DNA of 64,000 bases. It comes from Acidianus infernus (GTDB lineage: Archaea; Thermoproteota; Thermoprotei_A; Sulfolobales; Sulfolobaceae). This document shows positions 37,438 to 48,637 of the stretch, piece by piece. Where the stretch lies: assembly GCF_009729545.1 (NCBI RefSeq), contig NZ_WFIY01000004.1, forward strand, positions 904,001 to 968,000. The letters run 5' to 3'. Position numbers and translations under genes: made by a program. Position 1 is the stretch's first letter. The number at the start of each line of letters is the position of its first letter. Below the pieces are notes generated by a model, which worked only from the letters and a program-made list of their open reading frames with translations, had not been told where the DNA came from and did no database searches.

Positions 37438-37884
37438 TCACTTCCTCTTGTACTTACCCATTATGCTACCAGTAGCCAAAATATGACCTTCCATCATTTC
37501 CTTAAGTTCGTCTGCGGTGATTTTAGATTTATAATCTAATTCAGTATCTAAAGCGTATACATTAAAATAATATCTATGAGCACCGTGAGTTCTTGGGGGA
37601 CAAGGTCCATTATAACCTATAAGTTCAAAGTCATTAATCCCTTGAATTCCATATTCGCTTTTCTCTTTTTTTGGAACATTTTCTGGTAAGGAGTTACCCT
37701 TTATATTATAAATAACCCAATGTATGAAAGTACCAGCCGGCGCATCTGGATCTTCTACTATTATTGCATAAGTTTTGGCATTATCTACTTTGTCCCATTC
37801 TAAAGGTGGCGATATATCTTCTCCATCGCACGTATACTTTACTGGAATGAATTCTTCATTCTTAAAACTCGATTTAACTTGCAT
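37438..37884 (-). CDS. PEBP/YbhB-family protein
   Basis: 148 residues of the phosphatidylethanolamine-binding protein family: YTCDGEDISPPLEW, IVEDPDAPAGTFIHWVIYNI near 42 and YNGPCPPRTHGAHRYYFNVYAL near 95, forming the anion pocket. Bacterial and archaeal members have no firm function; kinase inhibition is known only for eukaryotic relatives. It overlaps psmB by 11 bases. Confidence 0.93.
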   Translation of the reverse strand: MQVKSSFKNEEFIPVKYTCDGEDISPPLEWDKVDNAKTYAIIVEDPDAPAGTFIHWVIYNIKGNSLPENVPKKEKSEYGIQGINDFELIGYNGPCPPRTHGAHRYYFNVYALDTELDYKSKITADELKEMMEGHILATGSIMGKYKRK

Positions 37885-38503
37885 TAACCGCTCCCTTCCT
37901 TAAATAGACTTCCTTTTCTACATGGCCAGTTTTAGTTATCTTTGATACAATAACTCCAGTTCCAGTATAAGAATCCCTTTTTATTGCTGATAAAACTGCT
38001 CTTGCTGCAATATCCATTGCTTGATCTGCAGTCAAATCTTCTCTATATTCGTCCTCCAGAACGCCCATTGCTACTGGAGAACCAGATCCAGTGGCAACGT
38101 ATTTTTCCTCAGTCATATCTCCAAAGTAATCTAAGTTATATAATCTAGGCTGAGTATCATATCCTCCTATCAGAATCTGAACTAAATAGGGGAAATACTT
38201 AGTCTGAGAAAGAGTATTAGCCAAATACGTTGCTAAAGCTTTTACAGTAGTAGGTCTATTTCCTGAGATATAATTATAATGGTATAAATTTTTTAATACG
38301 TAGTATAGAAATTGTAAATCTGCCACACTCCCTGCCGTGGTTATACCAATATTATCTGTTATATATAGTATCTTTCTCACCATCTTATTTGCAACAAAAA
38401 ATCCCTCGCTAGCTCTTCTATCTGCTGCTAATACTACGCCATCTTTCGCTAAAATGCCTACAGTGGTAGTTCCTTTCCAAGGCTTTATCTTAGGAGTTTC
38501 CAT
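37874..38503 (-). CDS. psmB: 20S proteasome beta subunit, catalytically competent
   Basis: 209 residues. A short propeptide (METPKIKPWKG) precedes TTTVGIL. Numbering the first Thr as 1 puts Asp at 17 (LAADRR) and Lys at 33 (NKMVRKI), the exact Thr1-Asp17-Lys33 catalytic set, and GSGSP with the following Asp region supports an N-terminal nucleophile hydrolase after self-cleavage. Sulfolobales have one inactive and one active beta type; this is the active one by sequence. Divergent from the P-loop gene. Confidence 0.95.
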   Translation of the reverse strand: METPKIKPWKGTTTVGILAKDGVVLAADRRASEGFFVANKMVRKILYITDNIGITTAGSVADLQFLYYVLKNLYHYNYISGNRPTTVKALATYLANTLSQTKYFPYLVQILIGGYDTQPRLYNLDYFGDMTEEKYVATGSGSPVAMGVLEDEYREDLTADQAMDIAARAVLSAIKRDSYTGTGVIVSKITKTGHVEKEVYLRKGAVNAS

Positions 38504-38569
38504 GACATCTATTTTATTTTTTGCGTATTTGAAGCTTACTTTTTAACGACCAATGAAAATGAGAACAAT

Positions 38570-39361
38570 ATGAAAATCCTAGTAAACGGATTATTGCCCT
38601 TTGATTCTGGTAAAACGACTTTTTCACTAATGCTCATAAGAGAGTTAAAAGCTGTTGGAATAAAATTATTTCCACTAAAGCCGGTTGCAGGTCATAATGC
38701 TTGGTATAGTTTCAATACATTATTAAGAAGCTATGATCTTGGAATATTAGTAGGTAATGATGCTTTAAAGTATTACGATGAAACAAAGGAAGACATAAGA
38801 AAAATAAATCCTTTTGCTGTACTATTATCTCCAGTAGACTTAGAAATATTGAACTTTAATGTAGAATATTATAATTCCCTTATGGCTAACGGTTATCCAG
38901 TAATGATCAGAATTTCTTGTGGAAATAATGATAAATATTATGCCACGGAAACTCATCTAATTCCCAAAACAATGAAAGATGTTCTTCAGCAAATTTATGA
39001 GAGATTTAAACCAGAGATTGTATCCAGTAACGAGTTAAGGGAGACTATTAATAATTCTTGGTACATTACAGAATCGTGCATTCAACATAGAGAAGATGAA
39101 ATAATAGAATCATACAATGACGCTTCGGCTCCCATTCCTTCTGCAATTAATGTTGATTACGTCTTCTTAGTTTCGCCCGCTAAAGCTTTTGCAATAAAAG
39201 GAGAGGAATTTAGGAAAGTTGTTTCATTGTTTTCTCTCCCGCCCTGGATAATAAGAACTTCAAACTTAATTAAATATTTAAAAATCGAAAAATCATTTGA
39301 CTTAGAGATATTTACATCAAAAAATGATAAAATTATAGATTATTTAATTCATGACTTATAA
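38570..39361 (+). CDS. Uncharacterised P-loop ATPase
   Basis: 263 residues. The N-terminal NGLLPFDSGKTTFSLMLIRELKAVGIKLFPLKPV looks like dethiobiotin synthetase/MobB-type P-loop proteins; Walker B is unclear (VDYVFLVSPAKAFA). No partner or substrate is evident. Its stop converges with the DUF1641 gene, overlapping 13 bases. Confidence 0.7.
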   Translation: MKILVNGLLPFDSGKTTFSLMLIRELKAVGIKLFPLKPVAGHNAWYSFNTLLRSYDLGILVGNDALKYYDETKEDIRKINPFAVLLSPVDLEILNFNVEYYNSLMANGYPVMIRISCGNNDKYYATETHLIPKTMKDVLQQIYERFKPEIVSSNELRETINNSWYITESCIQHREDEIIESYNDASAPIPSAINVDYVFLVSPAKAFAIKGEEFRKVVSLFSLPPWIIRTSNLIKYLKIEKSFDLEIFTSKNDKIIDYLIHDL

Positions 39362-40179
39362 TACGATCCAATATTCCTTAAAATTTCTATTACTACTCCT
39401 AAGCCTTTCTGAACTTGTGGATCTCTTAGGCTCGATAATAATCCGCCTAATCCGATAGGCTTTACTTTTTCAGCTTTTAACGCATTTCCTATTGCCGTTA
39501 ATAAGTTGACTGTCGATTGCTCTTTTGCGATCTCTTTTACTAAGTTTATAGTATCCATTGTCTTTCCTTCTTTCAATCCTTCTCCAATAGAGTTTATTAG
39601 TTGTATATAGTACTTGAAATTTGTTAGATCAATTTTAGATAAATCTGACGTTATCTGATTCCAGTTACTTATTAAGTTTAATGTGAAGTCGTTAATTAAT
39701 GCCCCCATTATTTTTCCCATGTACTCCTCATCGCGTAATATACCTTTTATAGGATCTAAGATCCCTGTTTTGTTTAGATCTTTAAGTAATCCAACCACAG
39801 ATTTTATTGCAGAAAGAGTCTCGTCATCGGTTAGATCAGATATAAGATCAACTATATTATTCCATTTACCTATTAACTCTAGTACCTTATCATTTACTAT
39901 TGCCCCCATTATTTTGCTCATGTACTCTTCGTCTTGTAAAATTCCTATTATAGGATCTATAATTCCAGAACTCTTTAGTTTGCCTACTAGACTAAGGGCA
40001 TATTTTATATTATCCATAGTTTCTGCGTCCATGAAAAAGTCAAGCAATCCAGTAATCTTATTAAAGTTATTTATTAAACTAAGAGTCTTATCATTTACTA
40101 TTGCTCCCATTATTTTTCCTAAATATTCCTCATCATCAAGTAGTCCATTAACTACATCTATAAGGCCTAGTTTGTCCAA
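39349..40179 (-). CDS. DUF1641-type repeat protein, partner of the sulfide:quinone oxidoreductase
   Basis: 276 residues from TTG 40179. Three tandem repeats of about 65-70 residues each contain DEEY[LM]xKIMGAIVND or close variants (near 17, 83 and 150), all helical. DUF1641 proteins regularly follow FAD oxidoreductases of the SQR/NDH-2 group in Sulfolobales and may anchor them to the membrane (inference). The frame stays open upstream of the TTG for 32 more coding-like codons back to the sqr stop, with no ATG/GTG/TTG, so the true N-terminus is uncertain. Confidence 0.75.
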   Translation of the reverse strand: MDKLGLIDVVNGLLDDEEYLGKIMGAIVNDKTLSLINNFNKITGLLDFFMDAETMDNIKYALSLVGKLKSSGIIDPIIGILQDEEYMSKIMGAIVNDKVLELIGKWNNIVDLISDLTDDETLSAIKSVVGLLKDLNKTGILDPIKGILRDEEYMGKIMGALINDFTLNLISNWNQITSDLSKIDLTNFKYYIQLINSIGEGLKEGKTMDTINLVKEIAKEQSTVNLLTAIGNALKAEKVKPIGLGGLLSSLRDPQVQKGLGVVIEILRNIGSYYKS

Positions 40180-40275
40180 CTTTTCTAATAATTCTAGCGC
40201 ATGATTTACGCTTAGTAGTTTTTCAGGAGTTAAAATTTCATCTAGAGCTTTAAGCTCAACCTCTGCCGTTTTAAG

Positions 40276-41505
<1,230 letters not shown>

Positions 41506-41636
41506 GCAGGATCGAATATCATTATATCTTTAACAATTATAAACTTTTGTTTAAAAATGTTTATACGTTATTCATCTTAGTTAATTTTTCGTCGAAATTG
41601 TTTTTTATCTAAAAATCTACAAAATCTTCAGAAACT

Positions 41637-41644
41637 TTATATCT
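41637..41644 (+). promoter_or_regulatory. TATA box of the alpha/beta hydrolase gene
   Basis: TTTATATC lies about 26 bases upstream of the ATG at 41666, consistent with a leaderless transcript. It supports that ATG over the out-of-frame ATG at 41662. Confidence 0.5.
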
Positions 41645-41665
41645 TTTTAATTCGCAGATATATGT

Positions 41666-42888
<1,223 letters not shown>

Positions 42889-42889
42889 T

Positions 42890-43810
42890 CTATAATGATT
42901 TTTTCACATCATCGTATATTCTATTTACTATGGTTAGAAGGTCGGTCCAGTTATCTAACGCTTCTTTATTTATTACTTCACTTATCTTCTCATCTATTTT
43001 CCTTCTTATAATTAGTTCTATCATTTTCTTTCTTCTTTCGTCTATCTTCTTGGTAAACTTCCCGCTTTCTTTTAGATATTTTTCATGAGCCTCAATTGCA
43101 TCAACTAATTCTTTTATTCCTATCTTCTTTAATGCACTTACCTTAAGAACTAATGGCTTCCATCCATCCCAATTGCCACTGTCTATTGCAAATTTTATTT
43201 CATCATAAAGTACATCAGCTTCTGGATATTCTGCCTTATTTATTACATATATATCTCCTATTTCCATTATTCCAGCTTTTAACGCCTGTATCTCGTCTCC
43301 AGTACCGGGAACGTTAACCACTGTAATTGTGTGTACACTTGAGACTACTTCAGTATCAGTTTGACCTGCTCCAACGGTTTCAACTATTATGGGATTAAAC
43401 CCTAAGCCGTCCATAGCTTCAATTAGCATTATAGCCTCAGAGGATACTCCGCCTAAATGACCCCTAGAAGCAATGCTTCTTATGAAAACATTGTTCATCA
43501 TTGTTTTATCTTGTATTCTTATTCTATTTCCCATAAATGAGCCCATAGAAATGGGACTAGATGGATCTATCATAACAACTCCTATTTTTTTATTCCTTCG
43601 TTTTGAGAATTCTTCGATTAATGACGAAATTAATGTACTCTTTCCCGCTCCTGGAATTCCAGTAATTCCTATTGTGTGAGCGTTACCTGCTTTTTTACTT
43701 AATTCTTCTAAATATTTCATTCCTTCGTCGGTCATGTATTCAATTTTTGTAAGTACTCTAGATATAGAAAGCTCGTCTCCCTTTAATGCATTTTCAAGTA
43801 GTTTGTCCAA
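42890..43810 (-). CDS. meaB: Methylmalonyl-CoA mutase-associated GTPase MeaB
   Basis: 306 residues: Walker A GITGIPGAGKSTLISSL near 48, VVMIDPSSPISMGSFMGNRIRIQD near 78, IVETVGAGQTDTEV near 140 (switch) and VINKAEYPEAD near 190 (guanine specificity NKAD-type). MeaB protects and reloads B12 on the mutase. It overlaps the gene for the mutase B12-binding subunit by 17 bases. In Sulfolobales the mutase serves the 3-hydroxypropionate/4-hydroxybutyrate CO2-fixation cycle. Confidence 0.94.
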   Translation of the reverse strand: MDKLLENALKGDELSISRVLTKIEYMTDEGMKYLEELSKKAGNAHTIGITGIPGAGKSTLISSLIEEFSKRRNKKIGVVMIDPSSPISMGSFMGNRIRIQDKTMMNNVFIRSIASRGHLGGVSSEAIMLIEAMDGLGFNPIIVETVGAGQTDTEVVSSVHTITVVNVPGTGDEIQALKAGIMEIGDIYVINKAEYPEADVLYDEIKFAIDSGNWDGWKPLVLKVSALKKIGIKELVDAIEAHEKYLKESGKFTKKIDERRKKMIELIIRRKIDEKISEVINKEALDNWTDLLTIVNRIYDDVKKSL

Positions 43811-44228
43811 TTTTTATACCTCTTTTCTTTTCAGCTACCTTTTTAACCTTTTCAACGATTTCCTTTAGACTAGACCCTGGTAGAAAAACTTCATCTACTC
43901 CCATACTTTTTAGTTTTTCAACATCTTGTGGTGGTATAACTCCACCAACTATTAATCCTACGTCAGTTAGCCCATTTTCTTTCATGAGATTAATTAATGG
44001 CGGTATTAGCTCTAAATGAGCGCCGCTCAATATGCTCACTCCTATAACATCTGCATCTTCTTGGATTGCGGTTTTAACTATTTGAGAAGGAGTTTGTCTT
44101 AATCCAGTATAAACTACTTCCATCCCTGCATCCTTTAATGCTCTGGCTACTACTTTTGCTCCCCTATCATGTCCATCTAAACCAAGTTTTGCAATTATAA
44201 CCTTTATTCTCTTTTCCATATTACTCAA
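43794..44228 (-). CDS. Methylmalonyl-CoA mutase small subunit (B12-binding)
   Basis: 144 residues: KVIIAKLGLDGHDRGAKVVARAL contains the DxHxxG cobalamin motif (DGHDRG, His is the cobalt ligand), SILSGAHLELIP and GGVIPPQDVEKL complete the B12 fold. The catalytic TIM-barrel subunit is not in the window, so the mutase is split into separate genes, as known in archaea. Confidence 0.94.
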   Translation of the reverse strand: MSNMEKRIKVIIAKLGLDGHDRGAKVVARALKDAGMEVVYTGLRQTPSQIVKTAIQEDADVIGVSILSGAHLELIPPLINLMKENGLTDVGLIVGGVIPPQDVEKLKSMGVDEVFLPGSSLKEIVEKVKKVAEKKRGIKIGQTT

Positions 44229-44325
44229 AAGTTTATTGTGTTTAAAATGTTTAAACTTTTTCTGACTATAATTGAGCGCGAGATTTGGGTAAATTCTTTA
44301 TAAGCTCTCTTCTTACTTTTATCTT

Positions 44326-44616
44326 ATGTTTGAGATCTGGTACATTCATATTACGCTTGCCATAATATCAGTTATTGTATCCATATTGATATTAGCGGAG
44401 TTTTACAAACTTAAAAAGGAGTTCAATAAGAGTAAGGTATTTTCAGTATTATTAGCAGTTTCCATATTACTAACTTTAGATAGTATATCTGACTTATTCG
44501 CGTTTTCAATGTGGAGCTCTAATAGAAATCCAGTTATAATTTATCCTTCGCTCGCAATCTCTGTTTTTACAACTCTAAGTATAATTCTCATTTATTATTA
44601 TATTACTAGAGTTTAA
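44326..44616 (+). CDS. Uncharacterised three-helix membrane protein
   Basis: 96 residues with hydrophobic helices near 8-28, 38-60 and 72-94. No motif recognised. Its end overlaps the convergent membrane-bound regulator by 11 bases. Confidence 0.6.
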   Translation: MFEIWYIHITLAIISVIVSILILAEFYKLKKEFNKSKVFSVLLAVSILLTLDSISDLFAFSMWSSNRNPVIIYPSLAISVFTTLSIILIYYYITRV

Positions 44617-45016
44617 TCTCCTTGTACTTTTTAATTAGTTCCTTTACACTTAATGCGGAGGAAATTGCAACTATTATTATCCCAAAAACTGCAGAATCAA
44701 TTATTTTTCCAGTTAATAACAGAGCGATCTCTAAAACTAAGGAAGTAAGGAAAAAGGATGACCAGAATGCGGAAATTGGTATTAAATGATTGGCAACTTT
44801 TACAAATTCTGAGAGTAAAACCTTATTAATTACATAACCTTCTGGAGTTTCTTTAACTAGACCTTGTTCTTCAAGCCTCTTTAGATGATAATGAACTAAT
44901 GACGGCGAGCTTATTCCTAAATCTCTCTGGATTTTCTTTAATCCTATTGGCTTTCCTTGTTTAAGGAGATAATAATAAATTTTCTTCCTAGTCTCATTGC
45001 TATTAATGCTCTCCAT
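44606..45016 (-). CDS. Membrane-anchored winged-helix regulator (ArnR-like layout)
   Basis: 136 residues: ArsR-type winged helix at residues 8-70 (PIGLKKIQRDLGISSPSLVHYHLKRLEEQGLV), then two hydrophobic helices (about 78-98 and 103-122). An HTH followed by two membrane helices is the layout of ArnR, the archaellum regulator of Sulfolobus; whether this is ArnR itself or a sister cannot be told. TTGTATACAA, a perfect 10-base palindrome, lies at 45056-45065 between it and the divergent secreted protein gene. Confidence 0.78.
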   Translation of the reverse strand: MESINSNETRKKIYYYLLKQGKPIGLKKIQRDLGISSPSLVHYHLKRLEEQGLVKETPEGYVINKVLLSEFVKVANHLIPISAFWSSFFLTSLVLEIALLLTGKIIDSAVFGIIIVAISSALSVKELIKKYKEIKL

Positions 45017-45115
45017 GTTATCAAAATTATGTTATACACTAAAATAAAAATCTGTTTGTATACAACTGTATATATGATGAATAAGTATAAAACTTTTTAA
45101 AAGTAGGTAGATTTT

Positions 45116-45691
45116 GTGAGTCCTTTATTAATGGTAATAATAGGCTTAGCTTTTGCTATAATAATAGCCTTCTTTGTAGTTCTAATGATGCCTGTTGAAT
45201 TTTATTCTCAACCATCTAATAAACAGTACGGAAATCTTTATATGCTAGCATACTATCGAAACTTAGAGATAAACTATTCTGAGGCAGGTATTACATATTA
45301 TATACCAGCTTCCTTATCTAATGTAACAGTTGATAATTTCATATTAGGCCCTCCTAATGTAACATTAGTTGGTAATATCATAGCAGGTCCTGCCGAATAT
45401 TCTAATGTATGCTTTAATATTTTGCCCAGATTTGTGTGCACTAACTCTGGAAACTCTAAAATAACCTTTAATATATCAATTCATGTTTATTCAAATATTT
45501 GCGATATCCATGTAAGTATACCTGCAGGAGAAGGATATTATCATATTTGTTCAATCTATGAAAATATGACTAATAATAAAATTTTGCTATCAATAACTAT
45601 AAAACTTAACAATTTACAAAAAGATTCACTTTTGATTATTCCAATAAAGGTTAATTCATGTACTCAGTACTTGCAAATTTATGTTAATTAA
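45116..45691 (+). CDS. Membrane-anchored extracytoplasmic protein
   Basis: 191 residues from GTG. An N-terminal hydrophobic segment (about 3-26) followed by a beta-rich exterior domain with many N-glycosylation sites (NVT, NIS, NMT) and several cysteines (near 102, 110, 130, 144 and 183). No family recognised. It shares an intergenic region with the ArnR-like regulator and is a possible target of it. The 3' end abuts an antisense guide RNA. Confidence 0.65.
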   Translation: MSPLLMVIIGLAFAIIIAFFVVLMMPVEFYSQPSNKQYGNLYMLAYYRNLEINYSEAGITYYIPASLSNVTVDNFILGPPNVTLVGNIIAGPAEYSNVCFNILPRFVCTNSGNSKITFNISIHVYSNICDIHVSIPAGEGYYHICSIYENMTNNKILLSITIKLNNLQKDSLLIIPIKVNSCTQYLQIYVN

Positions 45692-45745
45692 ATCAGCCGG
45701 GGATATTCTATTCATCTATTCATCCTTCATCGAGTTCATCACAAG
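45690..45745 (-). ncRNA. C/D box guide RNA candidate
   Basis: On the minus strand: C box GTGATGA (45736-45742), 12-base spacer, D' ATGA, 4 bases, C' ATGAATA, 12-base guide GAATATCCCCGG (45697-45708) and D box CTGA (45693-45696). The C-to-D spacing of 39 bases is canonical. Nine guide bases next to box D are complementary to CCGGGGAUA of 23S rRNA, in the peptidyl-transferase loop. By the box D plus five rule the target is the third G of GGGG (about G2446 in E. coli numbering, from memory). The stop TGA of the aldolase gene lies inside box C. Confidence 0.65.
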
Positions 45746-46617
45746 TTAAATTCCTTTAGAGTATGATAAATTGCAGAGTCAGCAGTTATATTTTCTTCTA
45801 AGGGTTTTCTACTACTTCCTACGTCAATTCCTCTGTATCTTAAAGCAATCTTAATTCCTGATGGATAATCCGCTAAAGAAGTAACTTCGACCAATTTGTC
45901 TACAATTTCTTGAAGTTTTAAGGCTTCAGTAATTTTACCTTCCTTCACATTCTTATAAAGTTGCGAAACCACTTCTGGGGCGAAATTTGAGACCCCTGAT
46001 ACTATGCCATCTACACCATAAAGTAATGATATAAGTATAAATTTATCATTTCCTGCTAAAAACTCAAATTTACTATTTAAATTCTTTAGGAATCTCATGT
46101 AGTTTATTAAACTCTCAAAATCGGAAGTAGTATACTTCATACCTTGTATAATTCCATCTTCTACAAGCTTCTGTAGTACCGTAAGTGGAATATTGTATCC
46201 TACTAAGGAAGGAATATTATACACGTAAACCTCTTCTCCGAATTTACCTAAGTCTTCATAATAATGAATTAAACCTTTTTCGCTAGGCTTATGATATATT
46301 GGGGGCACAGAGAAAATTCCATTAACTCCTAGGTCAATAAAATATTTTGCTAATTTTAAAGAATTATATGTGGAATTTTCGTTAACCCCCAATAGTACTT
46401 TACCTTTAGCTACATCAATAACCTTCTTAGCTACTTGCATCTTTTCCTCTATTGAGAGCATATTAAATTCTCCAGTAGTTCCTAGAACCCAAAAACCATC
46501 AACTCCTCTGCTTAAATTGAACTTTATAAGCGTATCAAGGGCATCTAAGTTTAAATCACCAGAAGAATTAAACGGAGTAACTAAAGCTGTTAATAATCCT
46601 TTCATACTTCTCTGCAA
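45739..46617 (-). CDS. DHDPS/NAL-family aldolase, substrate unknown
   Basis: 292 residues of the class I lyase family: VLGTTGEFNMLS near 43 (GTTGE motif), VYNIPSLVG near 131 (Tyr) and GMKYTTSDF with the Schiff-base Lys near 159. The Arg that follows YNIP in true DHDPS is missing, and Sulfolobales make lysine by another route, so lysine synthesis is unlikely. It is also unlike the known Sulfolobus KDG aldolase, which has YNYPTATG. A 2-oxo acid aldolase or dehydratase role is likely. ATG 46605 is an alternative start. Confidence 0.82.
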   Translation of the reverse strand: MQRSMKGLLTALVTPFNSSGDLNLDALDTLIKFNLSRGVDGFWVLGTTGEFNMLSIEEKMQVAKKVIDVAKGKVLLGVNENSTYNSLKLAKYFIDLGVNGIFSVPPIYHKPSEKGLIHYYEDLGKFGEEVYVYNIPSLVGYNIPLTVLQKLVEDGIIQGMKYTTSDFESLINYMRFLKNLNSKFEFLAGNDKFILISLLYGVDGIVSGVSNFAPEVVSQLYKNVKEGKITEALKLQEIVDKLVEVTSLADYPSGIKIALRYRGIDVGSSRKPLEENITADSAIYHTLKEFNL

Positions 46618-46627
46618 GAATTGAAGA

Positions 46628-48157
46628 TTAAATCTTTAACGTTAATAATAATCTAAGTAGATCTCTTTCATACACTGTGCCTACTAGTTCTCCATTTTTA
46701 TTCAAAATTCCTATAACGGGAACCTCTTTCTCTCTGAAGGTGTCTAGGAGTTTCTTTATTTTATCCTCATCATAAAGTGTAATAATTTCATGAAGCTCGA
46801 CGTCGCAAGCTCTTAACTCTTCATATTTTGATGGTTCTATTTCTAATAATTCTTCTGTAGATATATATCCTAGCGCTTTTCCCTCATTACATACAATTAT
46901 TGAATTAACTCCTAACTCGTTTATTTTTTGAATGACACTTCTTAAGTTCTCTTCGCAAGAAGCTGTTACATACTTTAAACTAGGTAAAATATTTGAAATT
47001 TTATTTTCAATAAGACTTTTATTTCTTTGTCTAGTTTTTACTTTATAACCTGATATTGCCTTGAATATTAATGGAACTAAAAGAGCTGAAATGGATATTG
47101 CCAATGCCGAGAACGAATATTCAATTTGATTTATAAGGCCTAAACTCAGCGCACTAATTAATAGCGAAGCGTCGATTCCTCCTTTAGTAGAAGTTCCTAA
47201 TGCGTTAATCATACGTGGAACTTTTACTAGGATAGCGGATATAAATCCAGCTAGGAATTTACTTGCAATTATTACTGCTGTTATTATAATACCTATAGAA
47301 AGTATAGAAAAATTCAATTTCGTGAAGTAAAGTCCTATGCTAACGAAAAATAACGGTTCAAAAAATCCATAGGTAAACCCGTGAAGTTTATCTAAAAGAT
47401 CTTTTCTATCTTTAAAGTAATCTCTGAGTAAAAACCCTAGAAATAATGCAGATATAGCAGAATTAAAGCTGAATGCCTCAGATATAAATGAAATTATAAG
47501 AATTAGAGATATTATACTCGCAAACTCAACTTCTCTAGCATTTATGTATATCTCTATTTTTTCAAGAGCTTTAGCTATATAAGGCGATAATAAAAAAATG
47601 CCAAGGATGATACCTAGAATTCCTAAAATTGTAATTATAAAATTCTTTGCAAAGTTACTTATAATAGCGAAAATTATTACTGAAGTTATTTCTACTATTG
47701 TTCCCTCGTAAAATATCACGACTCCTATTTTCTCCTTAGATATTCCTAAGTCAAGAAGTAATCTAGTTAATGGCCCTACACTTGTCATACCTAGTGGTAT
47801 TGAAAGAAGTATTGCGTCTGGTATTTCTAGAAAGTATAACAAAAGAAAGATAAGTGTAAATGGTAATATTAATTGTATGATAGATGATATTAAAACGCTT
47901 TTATCAGTATTTATTTCATTTAAACCTATTTCTTCCGCACCAGCTAAAAATAGTAAAAATACTATACCTAAAGACGTTATGAATGAGATTATTTCGTTAA
48001 CCCTTATAAAATTTAGAACTCCTTGACCAAGAATAATTCCTAAGAATATTGGACCGACGAAGGGCACTAGTCTTAACCTGGAAAAAGCCTCTTCCATTAA
48101 TTTTGCTAGTATCAGCATTATGCCTAAATAAAGAAGAGATATTATTACTAAACTCAT
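46628..48157 (-). CDS. Monovalent cation:proton antiporter (CPA2) with CBS pair
   Basis: 509 residues: about 12 membrane helices (1-385) with FVGPIFLGIILGQG, GAEEIGLNE and LSTKGGIDASLLISAL-like core motifs, then a C-terminal CBS pair (about 395-505; GVNSIIVCNEGKALGYISTEEL and VPVIGILNKNGELVGTVYERDL). Exchanges Na+ or K+ for protons, with adenine-nucleotide control through the CBS domains as inference. The aldolase is 11 bases downstream. Confidence 0.87.
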   Translation of the reverse strand: MSLVIISLLYLGIMLILAKLMEEAFSRLRLVPFVGPIFLGIILGQGVLNFIRVNEIISFITSLGIVFLLFLAGAEEIGLNEINTDKSVLISSIIQLILPFTLIFLLLYFLEIPDAILLSIPLGMTSVGPLTRLLLDLGISKEKIGVVIFYEGTIVEITSVIIFAIISNFAKNFIITILGILGIILGIFLLSPYIAKALEKIEIYINAREVEFASIISLILIISFISEAFSFNSAISALFLGFLLRDYFKDRKDLLDKLHGFTYGFFEPLFFVSIGLYFTKLNFSILSIGIIITAVIIASKFLAGFISAILVKVPRMINALGTSTKGGIDASLLISALSLGLINQIEYSFSALAISISALLVPLIFKAISGYKVKTRQRNKSLIENKISNILPSLKYVTASCEENLRSVIQKINELGVNSIIVCNEGKALGYISTEELLEIEPSKYEELRACDVELHEIITLYDEDKIKKLLDTFREKEVPVIGILNKNGELVGTVYERDLLRLLLTLKI

Positions 48158-48195
48158 AGTGAAGGTTTATTACTTTCTTAGGAAATATAAATTTG

Positions 48196-48588
48196 ATGAG
48201 GTACTCTCATAGGGAACTACAATATTTGCTAATAATTAAGAGGTACAACGATAGTGGAAGGCCAGCAAGGTTGACCTCAATAGCTAAGGATATTAATGTA
48301 GCTCCAGCCAGTGCATTCGAAGAGCTAAATCATCTTGCTGAAAAAGGTTTGATCATCAAGGATAAGAGCGAAATATGGATTACCGATGAAGGAAAACAAT
48401 ACATTATTAAAGCTATTAGGGCTCATAGAGTAATAGAATCTTTCCTAGTTAAATTAGGCATGAGTAAGGATGAAGCTTGTAAGTATTCTAAACAATTTGA
48501 CTTAATGGTTCCAGAAGAGATAATTGAGAAGCTATACATATTTCTTGGAAAACCTTCAAATTGTCCTCATGGAGAAGAAATACCTTAA
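48196..48588 (+). CDS. Short DtxR-family regulator lacking the C-terminal domain
   Basis: 130 residues from ATG 48196. Winged helix (SIAKDINVAPASAFEELNHLAEKGLI) and a dimer/metal domain (RAHRVIESFLVKLGMSKDEACKYSKQFD, ending SNCPHGEEIP) end exactly where the longer relative at 12.5 kb goes on into a FeoA-like domain. No coding continuation follows after the stop, so it is a true short form. It lies 50 bases before the TauE/SafE exporter gene and may control it. Confidence 0.83.
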   Translation: MRYSHRELQYLLIIKRYNDSGRPARLTSIAKDINVAPASAFEELNHLAEKGLIIKDKSEIWITDEGKQYIIKAIRAHRVIESFLVKLGMSKDEACKYSKQFDLMVPEEIIEKLYIFLGKPSNCPHGEEIP

Positions 48589-48637
48589 CTTTTTACAATC
48601 GAAACTTTTTAAAATATAAAGTAAAGAGAATAAAGTT

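Noticed and set aside
45739..46617. Naming the aldolase as KDG aldolase (kdgA)
   Set aside because: The sequence around the catalytic Tyr and Lys is unlike the Sulfolobus KdgA I remember, and no KDG kinase or gluconate dehydratase gene is adjacent. Only the family is supported.
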